DNA of 49,830 nucleotides from Candidatus Ornithospirochaeta stercoripullorum (GCA_017694595.1 JADIMT010000067.1:1-49830); one strand, 5' to 3'; positions 6,718 through 16,691 are shown, counted from the first letter of the stretch. Translations and numbers: made by a program. The notes: a model not told the origin generated them from the sequence alone.

Positions 6718-8197
6718 AAGATATAGAATCAGGAAAGATGACAGCTGCATCTCCTGTCTGAGATGTGCAAGAGAATGCTCATTCGGCGCTATCGAAATCA
6801 ATAATGGCAATACGCTGTCATTTAAACACGACAAGTGTGTTGACTGCCAACGCTGCGTCTCTTTCTGTCCAACTGGTGCTATTTATATCACAGAGGATGA
6901 GAATCGATTCAGAACGAACTCCGTCTTCTCTGATAACGACATCAAGGAAATACTGCTGCAAGCAGAGACAGGTGGAGTGCTTCTATCTTCAATGGGGGCT
7001 GCAGGAAGCAATGTGCCAATCTATTTCGACAAGCTGCTTCTCAACGCAAGCCAAGTGACAAATCCATCGATAGATCCACTGAGGGAACCTATGGAGACTG
7101 CAGTATTTCTAGGACAGAGACCGGAGGGAATCGAGAGGGACAAGGACGGCAGTCTCATAGATAACCTTCCACCGCACTTGGAACTGAAGACTCCAATCAT
7201 GTTCTCCGCAATGAGCTATGGCGCTATCAGCTTGAATGTGCATAAAGCATTAGCAATGGCTGCAGAAACTTTGGGCACTTACTGGAACACGGGCGAAGGT
7301 GGTCTTCACGGGAGCCTCTACCCTTACAAGAAAAACACGATCGTGCAAGTCGCTTCTGGCCGCTTTGGTGTCCACGAGACTTATCTCAACACAGCTTCCG
7401 CGATCGAGATAAAAATCGGACAGGGTGCTAAGCCCGGCATCGGAGGTCATCTTACAGGAAAAAAGATCATCGGAGATGTCTCCAAGACGAGGATGGTACC
7501 GGAAGGCTTGGATGCTATAAGTCCAGCCCCACATCATGACATCTACTCAATAGAGGATCTTGCACAGCTTGTCATGTCGATAAAGGAAGCAACTGACTAC
7601 AAAAAGCCAGTGATTGTAAAAGTTGCTGCAGTGCATAATATCGCACCGATTGCTTCAGGTATCGCCAGAAGCGGTGCAGATATCATTTCAATCGATGGTT
7701 ACAGAGGTGGCACGGGCGCAGCACCAAAACGCATCCGCGACAATGTCGGTATTCCAATCGAGTTCGCGCTTGCTGCAGTGGACCAGAGACTGAGGGAAGA
7801 GAGAATCAGGGACAGAGTGAGCATCATCGCATCCGGAGGCATCAGGAACTCGGCAGATGCCATCAAAGCAATCGCGATAGGCGCTGATGCAGTCTCTATC
7901 GGAACAGCTGCCCTTTGCGCTCTCGGATGCCATATCTGCGCATCTTGCCATACAGGTAAATGCGCATGGGGCCTAGCTACGCAGGATCCAGAGCTGACAA
8001 AGCGGCTTGATCCGGAAAAGGGGGCGGAGAAGCTGGTCAACCTCGTCAATGCATGGACACGCGAGATGAAGGAAATCATGGGTGGCATGGGCATCAACAG
8101 CATTGAAGCGCTTCGTGGAAACAGGAGCGCTTTGAGAGGCGTCGATCTCAATGTCAAGGAGCTTGAGATACTCGGAATCAAATATGCAGGAGAATGA
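6710..8197 (+). CDS. glutamate synthase, ferredoxin-FMN synthase subunit (archaeal-type split GOGAT)
   Basis: This 495-residue protein begins with two 4Fe-4S ferredoxin motifs (Cys13/16/19/23 and Cys43/46/49/53). The FMN-binding, 2-oxoglutarate-reducing glutamate synthase core follows: FSAMSYGAISLNVHKALAMA, NTGEGGLH, GQGAKPGIGGHL, SIDGYRGGTGAAP, IASGGIRN. The cysteine cluster CALGCHICASCHTGKC near residue 410 should hold the 3Fe-4S centre. It joins ammonia to 2-oxoglutarate to make glutamate. The fused ferredoxin domain and the absence of a gltD-type NADPH subunit nearby suggest electrons come from ferredoxin or a distant partner. Start ATG 6710 overlaps the previous stop. Confidence 0.9.
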   Translation: MNRRYRIRKDDSCISCLRCARECSFGAIEINNGNTLSFKHDKCVDCQRCVSFCPTGAIYITEDENRFRTNSVFSDNDIKEILLQAETGGVLLSSMGAAGSNVPIYFDKLLLNASQVTNPSIDPLREPMETAVFLGQRPEGIERDKDGSLIDNLPPHLELKTPIMFSAMSYGAISLNVHKALAMAAETLGTYWNTGEGGLHGSLYPYKKNTIVQVASGRFGVHETYLNTASAIEIKIGQGAKPGIGGHLTGKKIIGDVSKTRMVPEGLDAISPAPHHDIYSIEDLAQLVMSIKEATDYKKPVIVKVAAVHNIAPIASGIARSGADIISIDGYRGGTGAAPKRIRDNVGIPIEFALAAVDQRLREERIRDRVSIIASGGIRNSADAIKAIAIGADAVSIGTAALCALGCHICASCHTGKCAWGLATQDPELTKRLDPEKGAEKLVNLVNAWTREMKEIMGGMGINSIEALRGNRSALRGVDLNVKELEILGIKYAGE

Positions 8198-8198
8198 T

Positions 8199-8915
8199 AT
8201 GAGGACTTTCGATATACGAAAAGACAGTTGGGATACAATCAGGAAGCATGAGAATGAGAATATAACAATCACAGGCTGCCTGGGAGAAAGATACATTGGC
8301 TGCGGGATGAAGGATGGTACCATCCACATTGAAGGGACACCTGGCAACGCGCTTGCAGCTTATCTCGACGGAGGCACAATCTACGTGGATGGCAATGCCC
8401 AGGATGCCACTGCTGATACAATGAATGCTGGTTTAGTCGCTATAAAAGGTTCTGCGGGCGACGCTCTCGCTTATGGCATGAGAGGCGGAAAAGTCTATGT
8501 ACTCGGCGATGCCGGCTACCGCGCCGGTGTGCACATGAAAGCATATGAAGAGAACAAGAGCATCCTCGTTATCGGAGGCAGGACTGGATCTTTTCTGGGA
8601 GAGTACCTTGCAGGTGGCATCATCGTCGTGCTAGGACTCGGGGATGAAGATGAGGATATCACAGGGTACTTCTGCGGCAATGGCATGTACGCGGGGACAA
8701 TCTATCTGAGAACCAACAAAACTCCATTGAATCTCTCCGATAAGCTTGTAAAGCGCGAGGTGACAGAAGAAGAGAAAAATCGCGTGCTCCACCCTATCAT
8801 CAGCGATTTCGCTTCTGTCTTCTCGCTCTCCCTGGAGCATTGTCTTTCATCTTCGTTCATTGCGATCGAAGCCGATAAGTCCAAGACGTATAGCCAGCTA
8901 TACGCAGCAGTTTGA
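8199..8915 (+). CDS. glutamate synthase, GXGXG-domain subunit (archaeal-type split GOGAT)
   Basis: This 238-residue protein is the C-terminal beta-helix part of GltB as a free chain. Its body is a run of glycine-rich turns spaced about 20 residues apart (YIGCGMKDGTIHIEG, AYLDGGTIYVDGNA, YGMRGGKVYVLGDA, GEYLAGGIIVVLG). In fused GltB this domain holds the subunits and ammonia tunnel together. ATG 8199 is chosen over ATG 8184 because GGAG lies six bases ahead; it begins right after the previous stop. The last 50 residues depart from the repeats and are unassigned. It ends three bases before asparagine synthetase. Confidence 0.88.
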   Translation: MRTFDIRKDSWDTIRKHENENITITGCLGERYIGCGMKDGTIHIEGTPGNALAAYLDGGTIYVDGNAQDATADTMNAGLVAIKGSAGDALAYGMRGGKVYVLGDAGYRAGVHMKAYEENKSILVIGGRTGSFLGEYLAGGIIVVLGLGDEDEDITGYFCGNGMYAGTIYLRTNKTPLNLSDKLVKREVTEEEKNRVLHPIISDFASVFSLSLEHCLSSSFIAIEADKSKTYSQLYAAV

Positions 8916-8918
8916 GAT

Positions 8919-10502
8919 ATGTGTACAATATTTGCTTATAAAGGCAAAGCTATAAGCCTTGCTGAGATTAAAGAATATCTGAAGAGAACGCACCGAAGGG
9001 GCCCTGATTGCGAAAGAATACTCGCGCTGGACAGTGACACTTTTCTCGCCTTCCAGCGTTTGTCGATTATGGGCATAGACGAAAGAGGCATGCAGCCTTT
9101 TGAATACAAGGGAATGTACAGCCTCACGAATGGTGAAATCTATGGATTCAGGTCCATCAGGAAAGAACTGGAGAAAGAAGGTTACCACTTTCATTCCGAC
9201 TCCGATTGCGAGACTGTCCTCTATCTTTACGACAAATATAAAGAGAAGATGTTCTCACTGCTCGATGCAGAGTTCGCAACAGTTATCTATGACAGAGAGG
9301 ATGGATTCATAGCAGCCCGTGACCCTATCGGAATCAGGCCGCTGTTCTACGGCTATGACAAAGATGGTTCGATTGCATTTGCAAGTGAAGCTTGCCTCTT
9401 ACCATTCTGCTCCACAGTCCTTCCATTCCCGCCAGGACACTATTACAAAGATGGTAAGTTTATATGTTACCGCGATATATCTGAAGTGAGAACCTACAGA
9501 TATGAAAGCGAGGAACAAGTAACAGATTCCATCAGAGAAAAGCTAATCGAGGCTGTTGGAAAACGTCTTGATTCAGACACGCCTGTAGGCTTCCTCCTAT
9601 CTGGAGGGCTTGACAGCTCCCTCGTCTCATCGATTGCGACAAGGCTGCTGAAGAAACCGATACGCACATTCTCGATTGGAATGGACAAAGACCCAATCGA
9701 TGCCAAGTATGCAGAAGAGACAGCAGTATTTCTCCATGCTGAACATACCCATGTCACGATGGATGCGAAGGAAGTCATCGAGGTTCTCCCTGAAGTAATC
9801 AACTCGCTAGCAACTTATGATATCACGACAATAAGAGCCAGCATCGGCATGTACATCCTCTGCAAATACATCCATAAACATACGGATATCAAAGTACTGC
9901 TTACTGGAGAAGTCTCTGACGAGCTTTTTGGCTACAAATATACTGATTTCGCGCCATCGCCAGAGGAATTCGAGAAAGAGAGCCAGAAGCGTGTGCGGGA
10001 GCTATATGCCTACGATGTGCTTCGCGCTGACAGATGTATCGCAGATAATAGCCTAGAAGCGAGAGTACCATTCGGAGACCTCGATTTCGTCTCATATGTG
10101 CTTTCAATAGATCCTAGAATGAAGATGAATCATTCAGGACATGGTAAGTATCTGCTGCGAAAGGCGTTTGAAAATGGAGACTGGCTTCCACATGATATCC
10201 TCTGGAGAGAGAAGGCGGCTTTCAGCGATGCTGTCGGACACAGCATGGTAGATGAGCTTAAAAAGCATGCCGAAGAGGTCTACAGAGGCAAGGATTTGCA
10301 AAAGGAATACATGAAGTATCCGGAAGATGGCAGGCCATTCACTCCCGAATCGCTTCTATATCGTGAGATATTCGAGAGCTACTACCCTGGGCAATACAGA
10401 ATGATACCTGGCTTCTGGATGCCGAACAAAGCCTGGAAGGGCTGTGATGTCAACGATCCATCAGCCAGAGTGCTCTCAAACTATGGCAAAAGTGGAGAGT
10501 AG
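8919..10502 (+). CDS. asnB: asparagine synthetase (glutamine-hydrolysing)
   Basis: This 527-residue protein has Cys2 as the class II amidotransferase nucleophile. It also has HRRGPDCER, SLTNGEIY, and a C-terminal ATP-pyrophosphatase domain with the PP-loop SGGLDSS (228-234). GEVSDELFGYKY and DRCIADNSLEARVPFGDLDFV are also typical of AsnB. It makes asparagine from aspartate, glutamine and ATP. Its length fits the family (about 500-550). It is the last gene of the glutamate synthase operon, so the operon both forms glutamate and spends glutamine nitrogen. The stop is two bases from the convergent beta-glucuronidase stop, with no clear terminator between. Confidence 0.92.
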   Translation: MCTIFAYKGKAISLAEIKEYLKRTHRRGPDCERILALDSDTFLAFQRLSIMGIDERGMQPFEYKGMYSLTNGEIYGFRSIRKELEKEGYHFHSDSDCETVLYLYDKYKEKMFSLLDAEFATVIYDREDGFIAARDPIGIRPLFYGYDKDGSIAFASEACLLPFCSTVLPFPPGHYYKDGKFICYRDISEVRTYRYESEEQVTDSIREKLIEAVGKRLDSDTPVGFLLSGGLDSSLVSSIATRLLKKPIRTFSIGMDKDPIDAKYAEETAVFLHAEHTHVTMDAKEVIEVLPEVINSLATYDITTIRASIGMYILCKYIHKHTDIKVLLTGEVSDELFGYKYTDFAPSPEEFEKESQKRVRELYAYDVLRADRCIADNSLEARVPFGDLDFVSYVLSIDPRMKMNHSGHGKYLLRKAFENGDWLPHDILWREKAAFSDAVGHSMVDELKKHAEEVYRGKDLQKEYMKYPEDGRPFTPESLLYREIFESYYPGQYRMIPGFWMPNKAWKGCDVNDPSARVLSNYGKSGE

Positions 10503-10503
10503 T

Positions 10504-12330
10504 TCACCTATCACCTTTGTAATCGAGAGGCATACTTTCCCATCTCTTCTTCAGCACGAAGGCTATATCCTTCGGCTGACGCTGGCGGGTAAAGATGCCT
10601 TTCTTGTTTCCGTTGACTCTCATCAAGCCTTCTGTCGTCTGGAAATCCGCGAATGCCCAAGCCTGCTCTCCACGTACGAAATCATAGGAGTCAAAGACTC
10701 GATGAAGCATCTCGAAGACTTCTATCTGATACTCCTGCGTCCACATCACTGATGGAAGCTTATGTTCCGAAGAGAGCGTGTCAGCACCATATTCAGAGAA
10801 GATGAACGGCTTGCCAAGATTGAGCGCTTTCCACTTCTCCATCTCTGCGACGAACTTAGCTTCTGCATCGCTTATCTCGTATCCACCGAGTATATACCAG
10901 CCGTAGTATCTATTGAGAGCGATGAAATCTGAAAGATGATAGCACTTGCATCTCTCAGGACTGGAGCTGACTTCCATAGCAAACGTCCTGGGCCTATGCT
11001 GCGGATCAAACCTCTTTGCAGCTTCAAAGAGCTTCTCGAAGTACGGGAGGCTATTCTCATCAGTCGATTCAGGTTCATTGAGCAAGCTCCATGCGACTAC
11101 CGATGGATGGTTCTTGTCGCGCACAATCATCTCTTCAATAGCTTTCAGATGCTTTTCGAGAAGTATTGGTGTGGTCGGCTTTGAGAAGAACGACTTAGCG
11201 CCTTTGCCCGTTCCTGCATCGAGGAAGTTTGACAAGCTCTCAAAGAGCCCTACCGCTGGCACCTCATCGATTATCATGAAGCCTTCTCTATCAGCTTCTC
11301 TGTATATTTCCTCGTCATATGGATAATGGGAGGTGCGGAAGGAATTCGCGCCAATCCATTTCATAAGCTCAAAATCCCTCTTCATCACCCCGATATTGAA
11401 ACCACGGCCTACGATATCGCTATCTTCATGCTTTCCAAAGCCTTTGAAGTAGATGGGACTGCCATTGAGAAGGATCTTTGTCCCTTCGATCTTCACTTCC
11501 CTGATTCCAATCGGCATCTCATAGACATCAAGAAGCTTATCGCCATCTCTCAGCTCTATTCTAAGCGTGTAGAGATAAGCGTTTCCAACCTGCCAGAGAT
11601 GAGCATTCTCAAGCTTAATCACCCCGCTCCCACCTTTCGAAGAAGCTTCTTTCTTTCCATCCTCATCGAAAAGAGAGAGAACAACATCTGCATCCCCGGT
11701 TGTCCTAATGGAGTATGTTATCTCAGCATGCTCACCATCGACTGCATAAGAGAGATCTACATCCTCGACAGCAATCTTCGGAAGAGAGAGAAGATAGACA
11801 GAACGCTGCAAGCCAGAATAGTTATAGAAATCAAAGTATGGCTTTGACATCTTCCTGCCATTTCCCAGCGTGATCGTCATGCCACAAGGAATATTCGTCT
11901 CGTTGAGCTCATTGTTGACTACGACAACGACCTTATTCTTCTTGCCATACACTGCCATCGTTGTGATATCCACCATGAATGGTAGATAACCACCTTCGTG
12001 CTCTCCAGCTTTCACGCCATTGAGATAGACAGTGGCCCTATGTGTCGTAGCGCCAAAGCGAAGATAGACGCGGTCTCCTTCCATGGCCGCAGGCACTATG
12101 ATATCCCTCTCATACCAGACATCGCCTGTAAACTCGCGGATGCTCTTCTCTGTATAGAAATCCTGGAAGGAAGCAGGTACAGGAATCGTATCGTGGCCAG
12201 GTATGCCAGCGCACCAGTTCAGGATTCCACCTTCCCCATTCCAATCGATAGCGAAACGCCACATACCATCAAGCTTCTGGGACAGACGTGTCTCACTGTA
12301 CTCCGGATAAAGCAAAGAGTATTCAAGCAT
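10504..12330 (-). CDS. uidA: beta-glucuronidase, glycoside hydrolase family 2
   Basis: This 608-residue protein is nearly the length of E. coli GUS (603). The jelly-roll N-domain (about 15-180), immunoglobulin-like middle and TIM barrel are all present. Expected catalytic residues are Glu419 as acid/base (SLLNEP) and Glu513 as nucleophile (FSEYGADT). NKKGIFTRQRQPK near residue 575 matches the Asn-x-Lys motif that reads the glucuronate carboxylate. No signal peptide is present, so it acts in the cytoplasm on imported glucuronides. AGGAGAGG precedes the ATG. It lies 17 bp after an acyl-CoA synthetase gene; no transporter is adjacent, so the substrate route is unknown. Confidence 0.93.
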   Translation of the reverse strand: MLEYSLLYPEYSETRLSQKLDGMWRFAIDWNGEGGILNWCAGIPGHDTIPVPASFQDFYTEKSIREFTGDVWYERDIIVPAAMEGDRVYLRFGATTHRATVYLNGVKAGEHEGGYLPFMVDITTMAVYGKKNKVVVVVNNELNETNIPCGMTITLGNGRKMSKPYFDFYNYSGLQRSVYLLSLPKIAVEDVDLSYAVDGEHAEITYSIRTTGDADVVLSLFDEDGKKEASSKGGSGVIKLENAHLWQVGNAYLYTLRIELRDGDKLLDVYEMPIGIREVKIEGTKILLNGSPIYFKGFGKHEDSDIVGRGFNIGVMKRDFELMKWIGANSFRTSHYPYDEEIYREADREGFMIIDEVPAVGLFESLSNFLDAGTGKGAKSFFSKPTTPILLEKHLKAIEEMIVRDKNHPSVVAWSLLNEPESTDENSLPYFEKLFEAAKRFDPQHRPRTFAMEVSSSPERCKCYHLSDFIALNRYYGWYILGGYEISDAEAKFVAEMEKWKALNLGKPFIFSEYGADTLSSEHKLPSVMWTQEYQIEVFEMLHRVFDSYDFVRGEQAWAFADFQTTEGLMRVNGNKKGIFTRQRQPKDIAFVLKKRWESMPLDYKGDR

Positions 12331-12347
12331 GATTCCTCTCCTAAAAC

Positions 12348-14093
12348 TTATTGATTGCCATCAATGGGGCTTGCTGCTACTTTGCCCCTCTTGATCTTTC
12401 TGGTAGTTGTCTCCTCCATTGGCTGATTGAGGATTGTGATCCTTTCAATTTTCTGGAAGCTTTCCAGATTCTTGTTGACAGATGAGACGATAGCTTCCAT
12501 CCGCTTCCTGACATCTTCATCAGACTTGCCTTTGAATGAATCGGGATCTGGATAGATTACAGCTTCAACGCTCTCACTAGGAACATCCCTGTTCTTCTGG
12601 AAACCTCTGATGAGAATCTGGCTGACTTCGCTCTCAAGCTGGAACATATCCTCAATCTCTTCTGGAAAGACGTTCTTTCCACCCTCAGTGACGATGATGT
12701 TCTTGGCCCTTCCTTTTAAAAAGACATAACCATCCTTATCCATATATCCCAGATCACCCGTTCTCATATAGCCGTCTTTGTCAAAAAGCGCACGGGTGTT
12801 CGCTTCATCTTTATAATAGCCTTTGCAGACATTTGGACCTTTGATCCGGATCTCACCGATATCATTTTTATCTTTATCGGCGATGATGAGATCGATGAAA
12901 GCCAGCGGATGGCCAATAGAAGCCGTCTTGAAGTGCTCTGGCGGATTGAGCGTTACAATCGGAGAAGCTTCAGTAAGCCCATAGCCCTGGATGAACTCAA
13001 GCCCCAGCCCATGGAAGTCCCAGACGACTTTCGGGGAGAGCGGACCGGCACCAGAGATGAGAAGACGGACTTTATCAAGCCCAACCTTTCCTGTAATGAC
13101 AGACTTGAAGAAACCGCTCAACGGCGATTTGCCAGTAACTTTATGAAGCGTGCTGTTGATATTCATCATCATGCGTATGAATGAATACGCGAGCTTACCC
13201 TTCTCCTTCACTTTTGCCATGATGCCAGCAAGCAGCTTGTTGTAAAGCATAGGAATTCCCATGAAGACTGTGACACCGCCACGTTTCAGGTCATCCAGCA
13301 TCCTGGAGACAGCAAAACCATGGCCAAAGAGGCACTCTGCACCGATTCTCACAGCTTCCAGGAGCACCGCTGTGCAGCAATAGCTGTGATGCAGCGGAAG
13401 CAGCGCATATGTGACGTCCCTGTAATCGAGCATACGTACTTCGTTTACAGTCATATAAACATCTGATGTTATGTTCTTATGAGACAGCTCAACGCCCTTC
13501 TCGTTGCCCGTAGTACCCGATGTGAAGAGTATGGCGGCTGTATCATCTTCGACCACGACAGGATAAGAAGAATACTCATCGGTGGCATCGGCAAGGCGCA
13601 TATAAGTATCATCGCTATCGAGCGTGAAAACACCGGAAAGAGAAGAAAACCACTCTTCATCCTCCTCTTTGAGAGCGTTGAGAATAGACCTGTCAGCGAT
13701 AACTGCCTTGACCTCTGCGAATTTTGCCAAACGCACGCATTTATCGCTTCTCATCTGACTGTCCATAGGCACAGCGATGCAATCAGCTTCGGGGACTGCG
13801 AAGTATGCAAGGGCCCAATCAGGGCTGTTCTTGCCCATGATCATGACTTTGTCGCCTTTCTTGAGCCCAAGATTTCTCAGATGCGCGCCTTCGTGACGCA
13901 CAGTCGAAAGCACCTGACTGAACGAAAGCACAATCTTCTCCTTGCCATGAAAGACGGAGAATGCTGGCTTGTCTCCATATTTGTCTTCCGAAAGCCTTAT
14001 CAGCTCCGGAAGTGTTGGCCATTGTCCTTTTACAAGAGTACCCCGGTATTCATCAAGCTCATCCCAAGGATGAGTGTCATAATCTCTTTTCAT
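12348..14093 (-). CDS. long-chain acyl-CoA synthetase (AMP-forming)
   Basis: This 581-residue adenylate-forming enzyme has the P-loop LFTSGTTGNEKGVELSH, the gate/linker YGLTEASPIV, the MRTGDLGYMDKDGYVFLKGR motif, and a C-terminal lysine in TTRKIKRGK. It should activate fatty acids as acyl-AMP and then acyl-CoA for lipid synthesis or recycling. The start at 14093 has no strong ribosome-binding site. A candidate promoter TATACT lies about 30 bases upstream on the minus strand. It is first of a two-gene leftward unit with beta-glucuronidase. The substrate chain length cannot be read from sequence. Confidence 0.88.
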   Translation of the reverse strand: MKRDYDTHPWDELDEYRGTLVKGQWPTLPELIRLSEDKYGDKPAFSVFHGKEKIVLSFSQVLSTVRHEGAHLRNLGLKKGDKVMIMGKNSPDWALAYFAVPEADCIAVPMDSQMRSDKCVRLAKFAEVKAVIADRSILNALKEEDEEWFSSLSGVFTLDSDDTYMRLADATDEYSSYPVVVEDDTAAILFTSGTTGNEKGVELSHKNITSDVYMTVNEVRMLDYRDVTYALLPLHHSYCCTAVLLEAVRIGAECLFGHGFAVSRMLDDLKRGGVTVFMGIPMLYNKLLAGIMAKVKEKGKLAYSFIRMMMNINSTLHKVTGKSPLSGFFKSVITGKVGLDKVRLLISGAGPLSPKVVWDFHGLGLEFIQGYGLTEASPIVTLNPPEHFKTASIGHPLAFIDLIIADKDKNDIGEIRIKGPNVCKGYYKDEANTRALFDKDGYMRTGDLGYMDKDGYVFLKGRAKNIIVTEGGKNVFPEEIEDMFQLESEVSQILIRGFQKNRDVPSESVEAVIYPDPDSFKGKSDEDVRKRMEAIVSSVNKNLESFQKIERITILNQPMEETTTRKIKRGKVAASPIDGNQ

Positions 14094-14207
14094 ATCTATT
14101 TAGGATTGTTTCCATAAGAACGTAGTATAGTCAACATTTAACAGCCCACCTTCTTGCCTGAAGTTGAAAGTGCCATTAAATTTAGCGTACTAAGGGGTAT
14201 TGTATAT

Positions 14208-16691
14208 ATGGATAGCAATGAAAATATAATCGAAGAAGGAAATATATTGCCGACAAGAGCAATCGTTCTTCCGCTCCTGGAAAGACCATTATTTCCTGAA
14301 ACATTCACAACACTGCTTGTTGGCAGGCCCCAGGATGTACAGACTATGACGAAGGTCATTGAAGGAGATGGCTACTTTGCAGCAATCCTTCAGGATCAGA
14401 CAAGCGGATACAAAACGATTGGAACGCTGGCAAAGGTTTCAAGATACATCAGGCTTCCTAACAATTGCATACATGTCTTCATCTCCACGCTGCAGAGAGT
14501 GAAGATTGAGCATATTGATATCGATGGACAGCTTACCTGGGCTGATTTCATCCCCGATCCTGACACTTCTCAAGAGACAGAGAAAGAGACAGCTTCATAT
14601 GTAAGGGTGCTAAGAGACACCATCACATCGCTGAGCCAGACGACGAATATGTTCTCGTTCGCAACAGATGTGAATGTCTCGAACATCACAGATGCATCAC
14701 TGCTCTCATTCTATGCAGCCAGTGCCATCAATGCGCCAGGAACATTTCTGGAAGAGATTCTCGAGACACACAGCGCGAAGGAAAGGATTGAGAAGCTGCT
14801 CTCATTCATCGCTGCAGAGAAGGATATCATCGACAAAGAGAATGAGATCAAACAGGAAATCTACAACAAAATGCGCAACCGCAACAGGGAGCAACTCTTA
14901 CGCGAGCAGATAAAAGCTCTCAATGGCGAATTGCAGCAAATCACAGGCCAGAGTGCCCCCGGCATAGATAACACAGGCGACGATCTCTGGACTCGTGCCA
15001 AGAACAAAAAACTTCCAGATGTCTATCGCAAGCAAGTCGACAAAGAGCTGGAAAAGCTCTCAGGGCTTGAGTCTATGAATCCAGAGTACGCAATGACTAA
15101 GCTCTACATCGAGACGATTCTCTCACTGCCCTTCTCATTCGAGGAAAAGGCTCCAGACTGGTCAATCACAAAAGTCAAGAAAGTGCTTGAGCATGACCAC
15201 TATGGCATGAAGGAAGTGAAACAGAGAATCCTCGAGTTCTTGGCATCGCGTCTGAAGGCCGGCAATGGCAAAGGTGCTATAATCTGCCTTTCAGGTCCTC
15301 CAGGAGTTGGCAAGACATCAATCGGATACTCTATTGCAAGAGCGCTTGGCAAGAAGATATTCCGATTCAGCGTGGGCGGCATGCGCGATGAAGCTGAGAT
15401 CAAAGGGCACAGAAGGACATATGTCGGAGCTATGCCAGGCAAGATCATACAGGCTATGAAAACTGTCGGCGTCTCAGATCCTGTGATCCTTATTGATGAG
15501 ATTGACAAGATGGGCGAAAGTTACCATGGAGATCCAGGTTCAGCGCTCTTGGAAGTGCTGGATCCTGAACAGAACACAAGCTTCCAGGATTTCTATATCG
15601 ACTTGCCTTATGACTTGTCTAATGTGCTCTTCATCGTAACAGCAAATGATCCATCACGGATTCCTGAGCCGCTTCTCGACAGGATGGAGATCATCGATCT
15701 CTCTGGTTATACACCAGAAGAGAAGATCCACATAGGCCATGATTATCTCGTGCCAAGATTGCTGAAGAAGAACGGTCTTTCAAAGAGTGAGATCAGGTTC
15801 GATGCGAAAGCTCTCTCCATGATAGCTGAAGAGTATGCACGCGAAGCTGGTGTCAGGAACTATGAGAAGTCCATAGACAAGATCATGAGGAAAATCGCGC
15901 TGGAAATTCTCGAGAAAAAAGAAGATCTGAAGCTTCCTGTATATGTGAAAGGCAAGAATGTCGAGAAGTATCTGGGTAAGCCTATCTTCCCTGCTGATGA
16001 TATAATCAAGGCGGACAAGCCTGGTACAGCTATCGGACTGGCATGGACCAGTATGGGCGGAGATGTTCTCTTGATTGAAGCAGAAGCGCTTCCAATGAAG
16101 GGCGAGATGAAAGTCACTGGCCAGCTTGGCTCAGTTATGCAGGAGTCTGTCTCAATTGCATGGTCTTCACTGAAGAAGGAAGCATACCTTAGAGGTCTTG
16201 ATCTCGACTTCTTCGACGAAGAGGCTGTGCACATCCACATACCAGAGGGTGCAACACCAAAGGATGGACCATCTGCCGGAATTACCCTCTTCTCAGCTCT
16301 TTGGTCAATGTACAGAGATGAACTCATCAAGCCACAGCTGGCAATGACAGGAGAGCTTACTCTGACAGGACACGTGATGCCGATTGGAGGACTGAAGGAA
16401 AAGATTCTTGCTGCCCGTCGTAACGGAATCAAGGAGATAATCATTCCAGAACGCAACAAGACGGATCTGGACAAGCTTGATAAAGAAGTCAAAGGCGATG
16501 TAGTCTTTCATACTGTCTCTGATATCTCCGAAGTGATTGCAATAGCATTCCCTGAAGAGTCTTCAAAGAGACTTTCCAAATCGATTCTCAAAACGCTTCA
16601 GGATGAACGCAAGAAGAAAGCTGAAGCAGAGAAGGAAAAGGAAACACTGAAACAGGCTGCTGCCTTCGAAAAGGCTATGAGATGGGAATAG
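14208..16691 (+). CDS. lon: ATP-dependent protease Lon
   Basis: This 827-residue protein has the full LonA layout: LAN substrate domain (about 1-210), coiled-coil region (about 220-300), AAA+ module with Walker A GPPGVGKTS and Walker B VILIDEIDKMG, and protease domain. The catalytic dyad is Ser689 in PKDGPSAG and the lysine in GGLKEK. It degrades misfolded and regulatory proteins in the cytoplasm. ATG 14208 is chosen because the family begins a few residues before the LPTRAIVLPLLERPLFP strand, and AAGGGG lies upstream. The tail after residue 800 is lysine- and glutamate-rich. It overlaps the U32 gene by 10 bp, so the two are coupled. Confidence 0.96.
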   Translation: MDSNENIIEEGNILPTRAIVLPLLERPLFPETFTTLLVGRPQDVQTMTKVIEGDGYFAAILQDQTSGYKTIGTLAKVSRYIRLPNNCIHVFISTLQRVKIEHIDIDGQLTWADFIPDPDTSQETEKETASYVRVLRDTITSLSQTTNMFSFATDVNVSNITDASLLSFYAASAINAPGTFLEEILETHSAKERIEKLLSFIAAEKDIIDKENEIKQEIYNKMRNRNREQLLREQIKALNGELQQITGQSAPGIDNTGDDLWTRAKNKKLPDVYRKQVDKELEKLSGLESMNPEYAMTKLYIETILSLPFSFEEKAPDWSITKVKKVLEHDHYGMKEVKQRILEFLASRLKAGNGKGAIICLSGPPGVGKTSIGYSIARALGKKIFRFSVGGMRDEAEIKGHRRTYVGAMPGKIIQAMKTVGVSDPVILIDEIDKMGESYHGDPGSALLEVLDPEQNTSFQDFYIDLPYDLSNVLFIVTANDPSRIPEPLLDRMEIIDLSGYTPEEKIHIGHDYLVPRLLKKNGLSKSEIRFDAKALSMIAEEYAREAGVRNYEKSIDKIMRKIALEILEKKEDLKLPVYVKGKNVEKYLGKPIFPADDIIKADKPGTAIGLAWTSMGGDVLLIEAEALPMKGEMKVTGQLGSVMQESVSIAWSSLKKEAYLRGLDLDFFDEEAVHIHIPEGATPKDGPSAGITLFSALWSMYRDELIKPQLAMTGELTLTGHVMPIGGLKEKILAARRNGIKEIIIPERNKTDLDKLDKEVKGDVVFHTVSDISEVIAIAFPEESSKRLSKSILKTLQDERKKKAEAEKEKETLKQAAAFEKAMRWE

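Noticed and set aside
11326-11847. 173-codon plus-strand frame within the beta-glucuronidase gene
   Set aside because: It is antisense to conserved GH2 sequence; no ribosome-binding site or protein family.
15860-16492. 210-codon minus-strand frame within lon
   Set aside because: It is antisense to the conserved protease domain, serine/proline-rich in the way of shadow frames.
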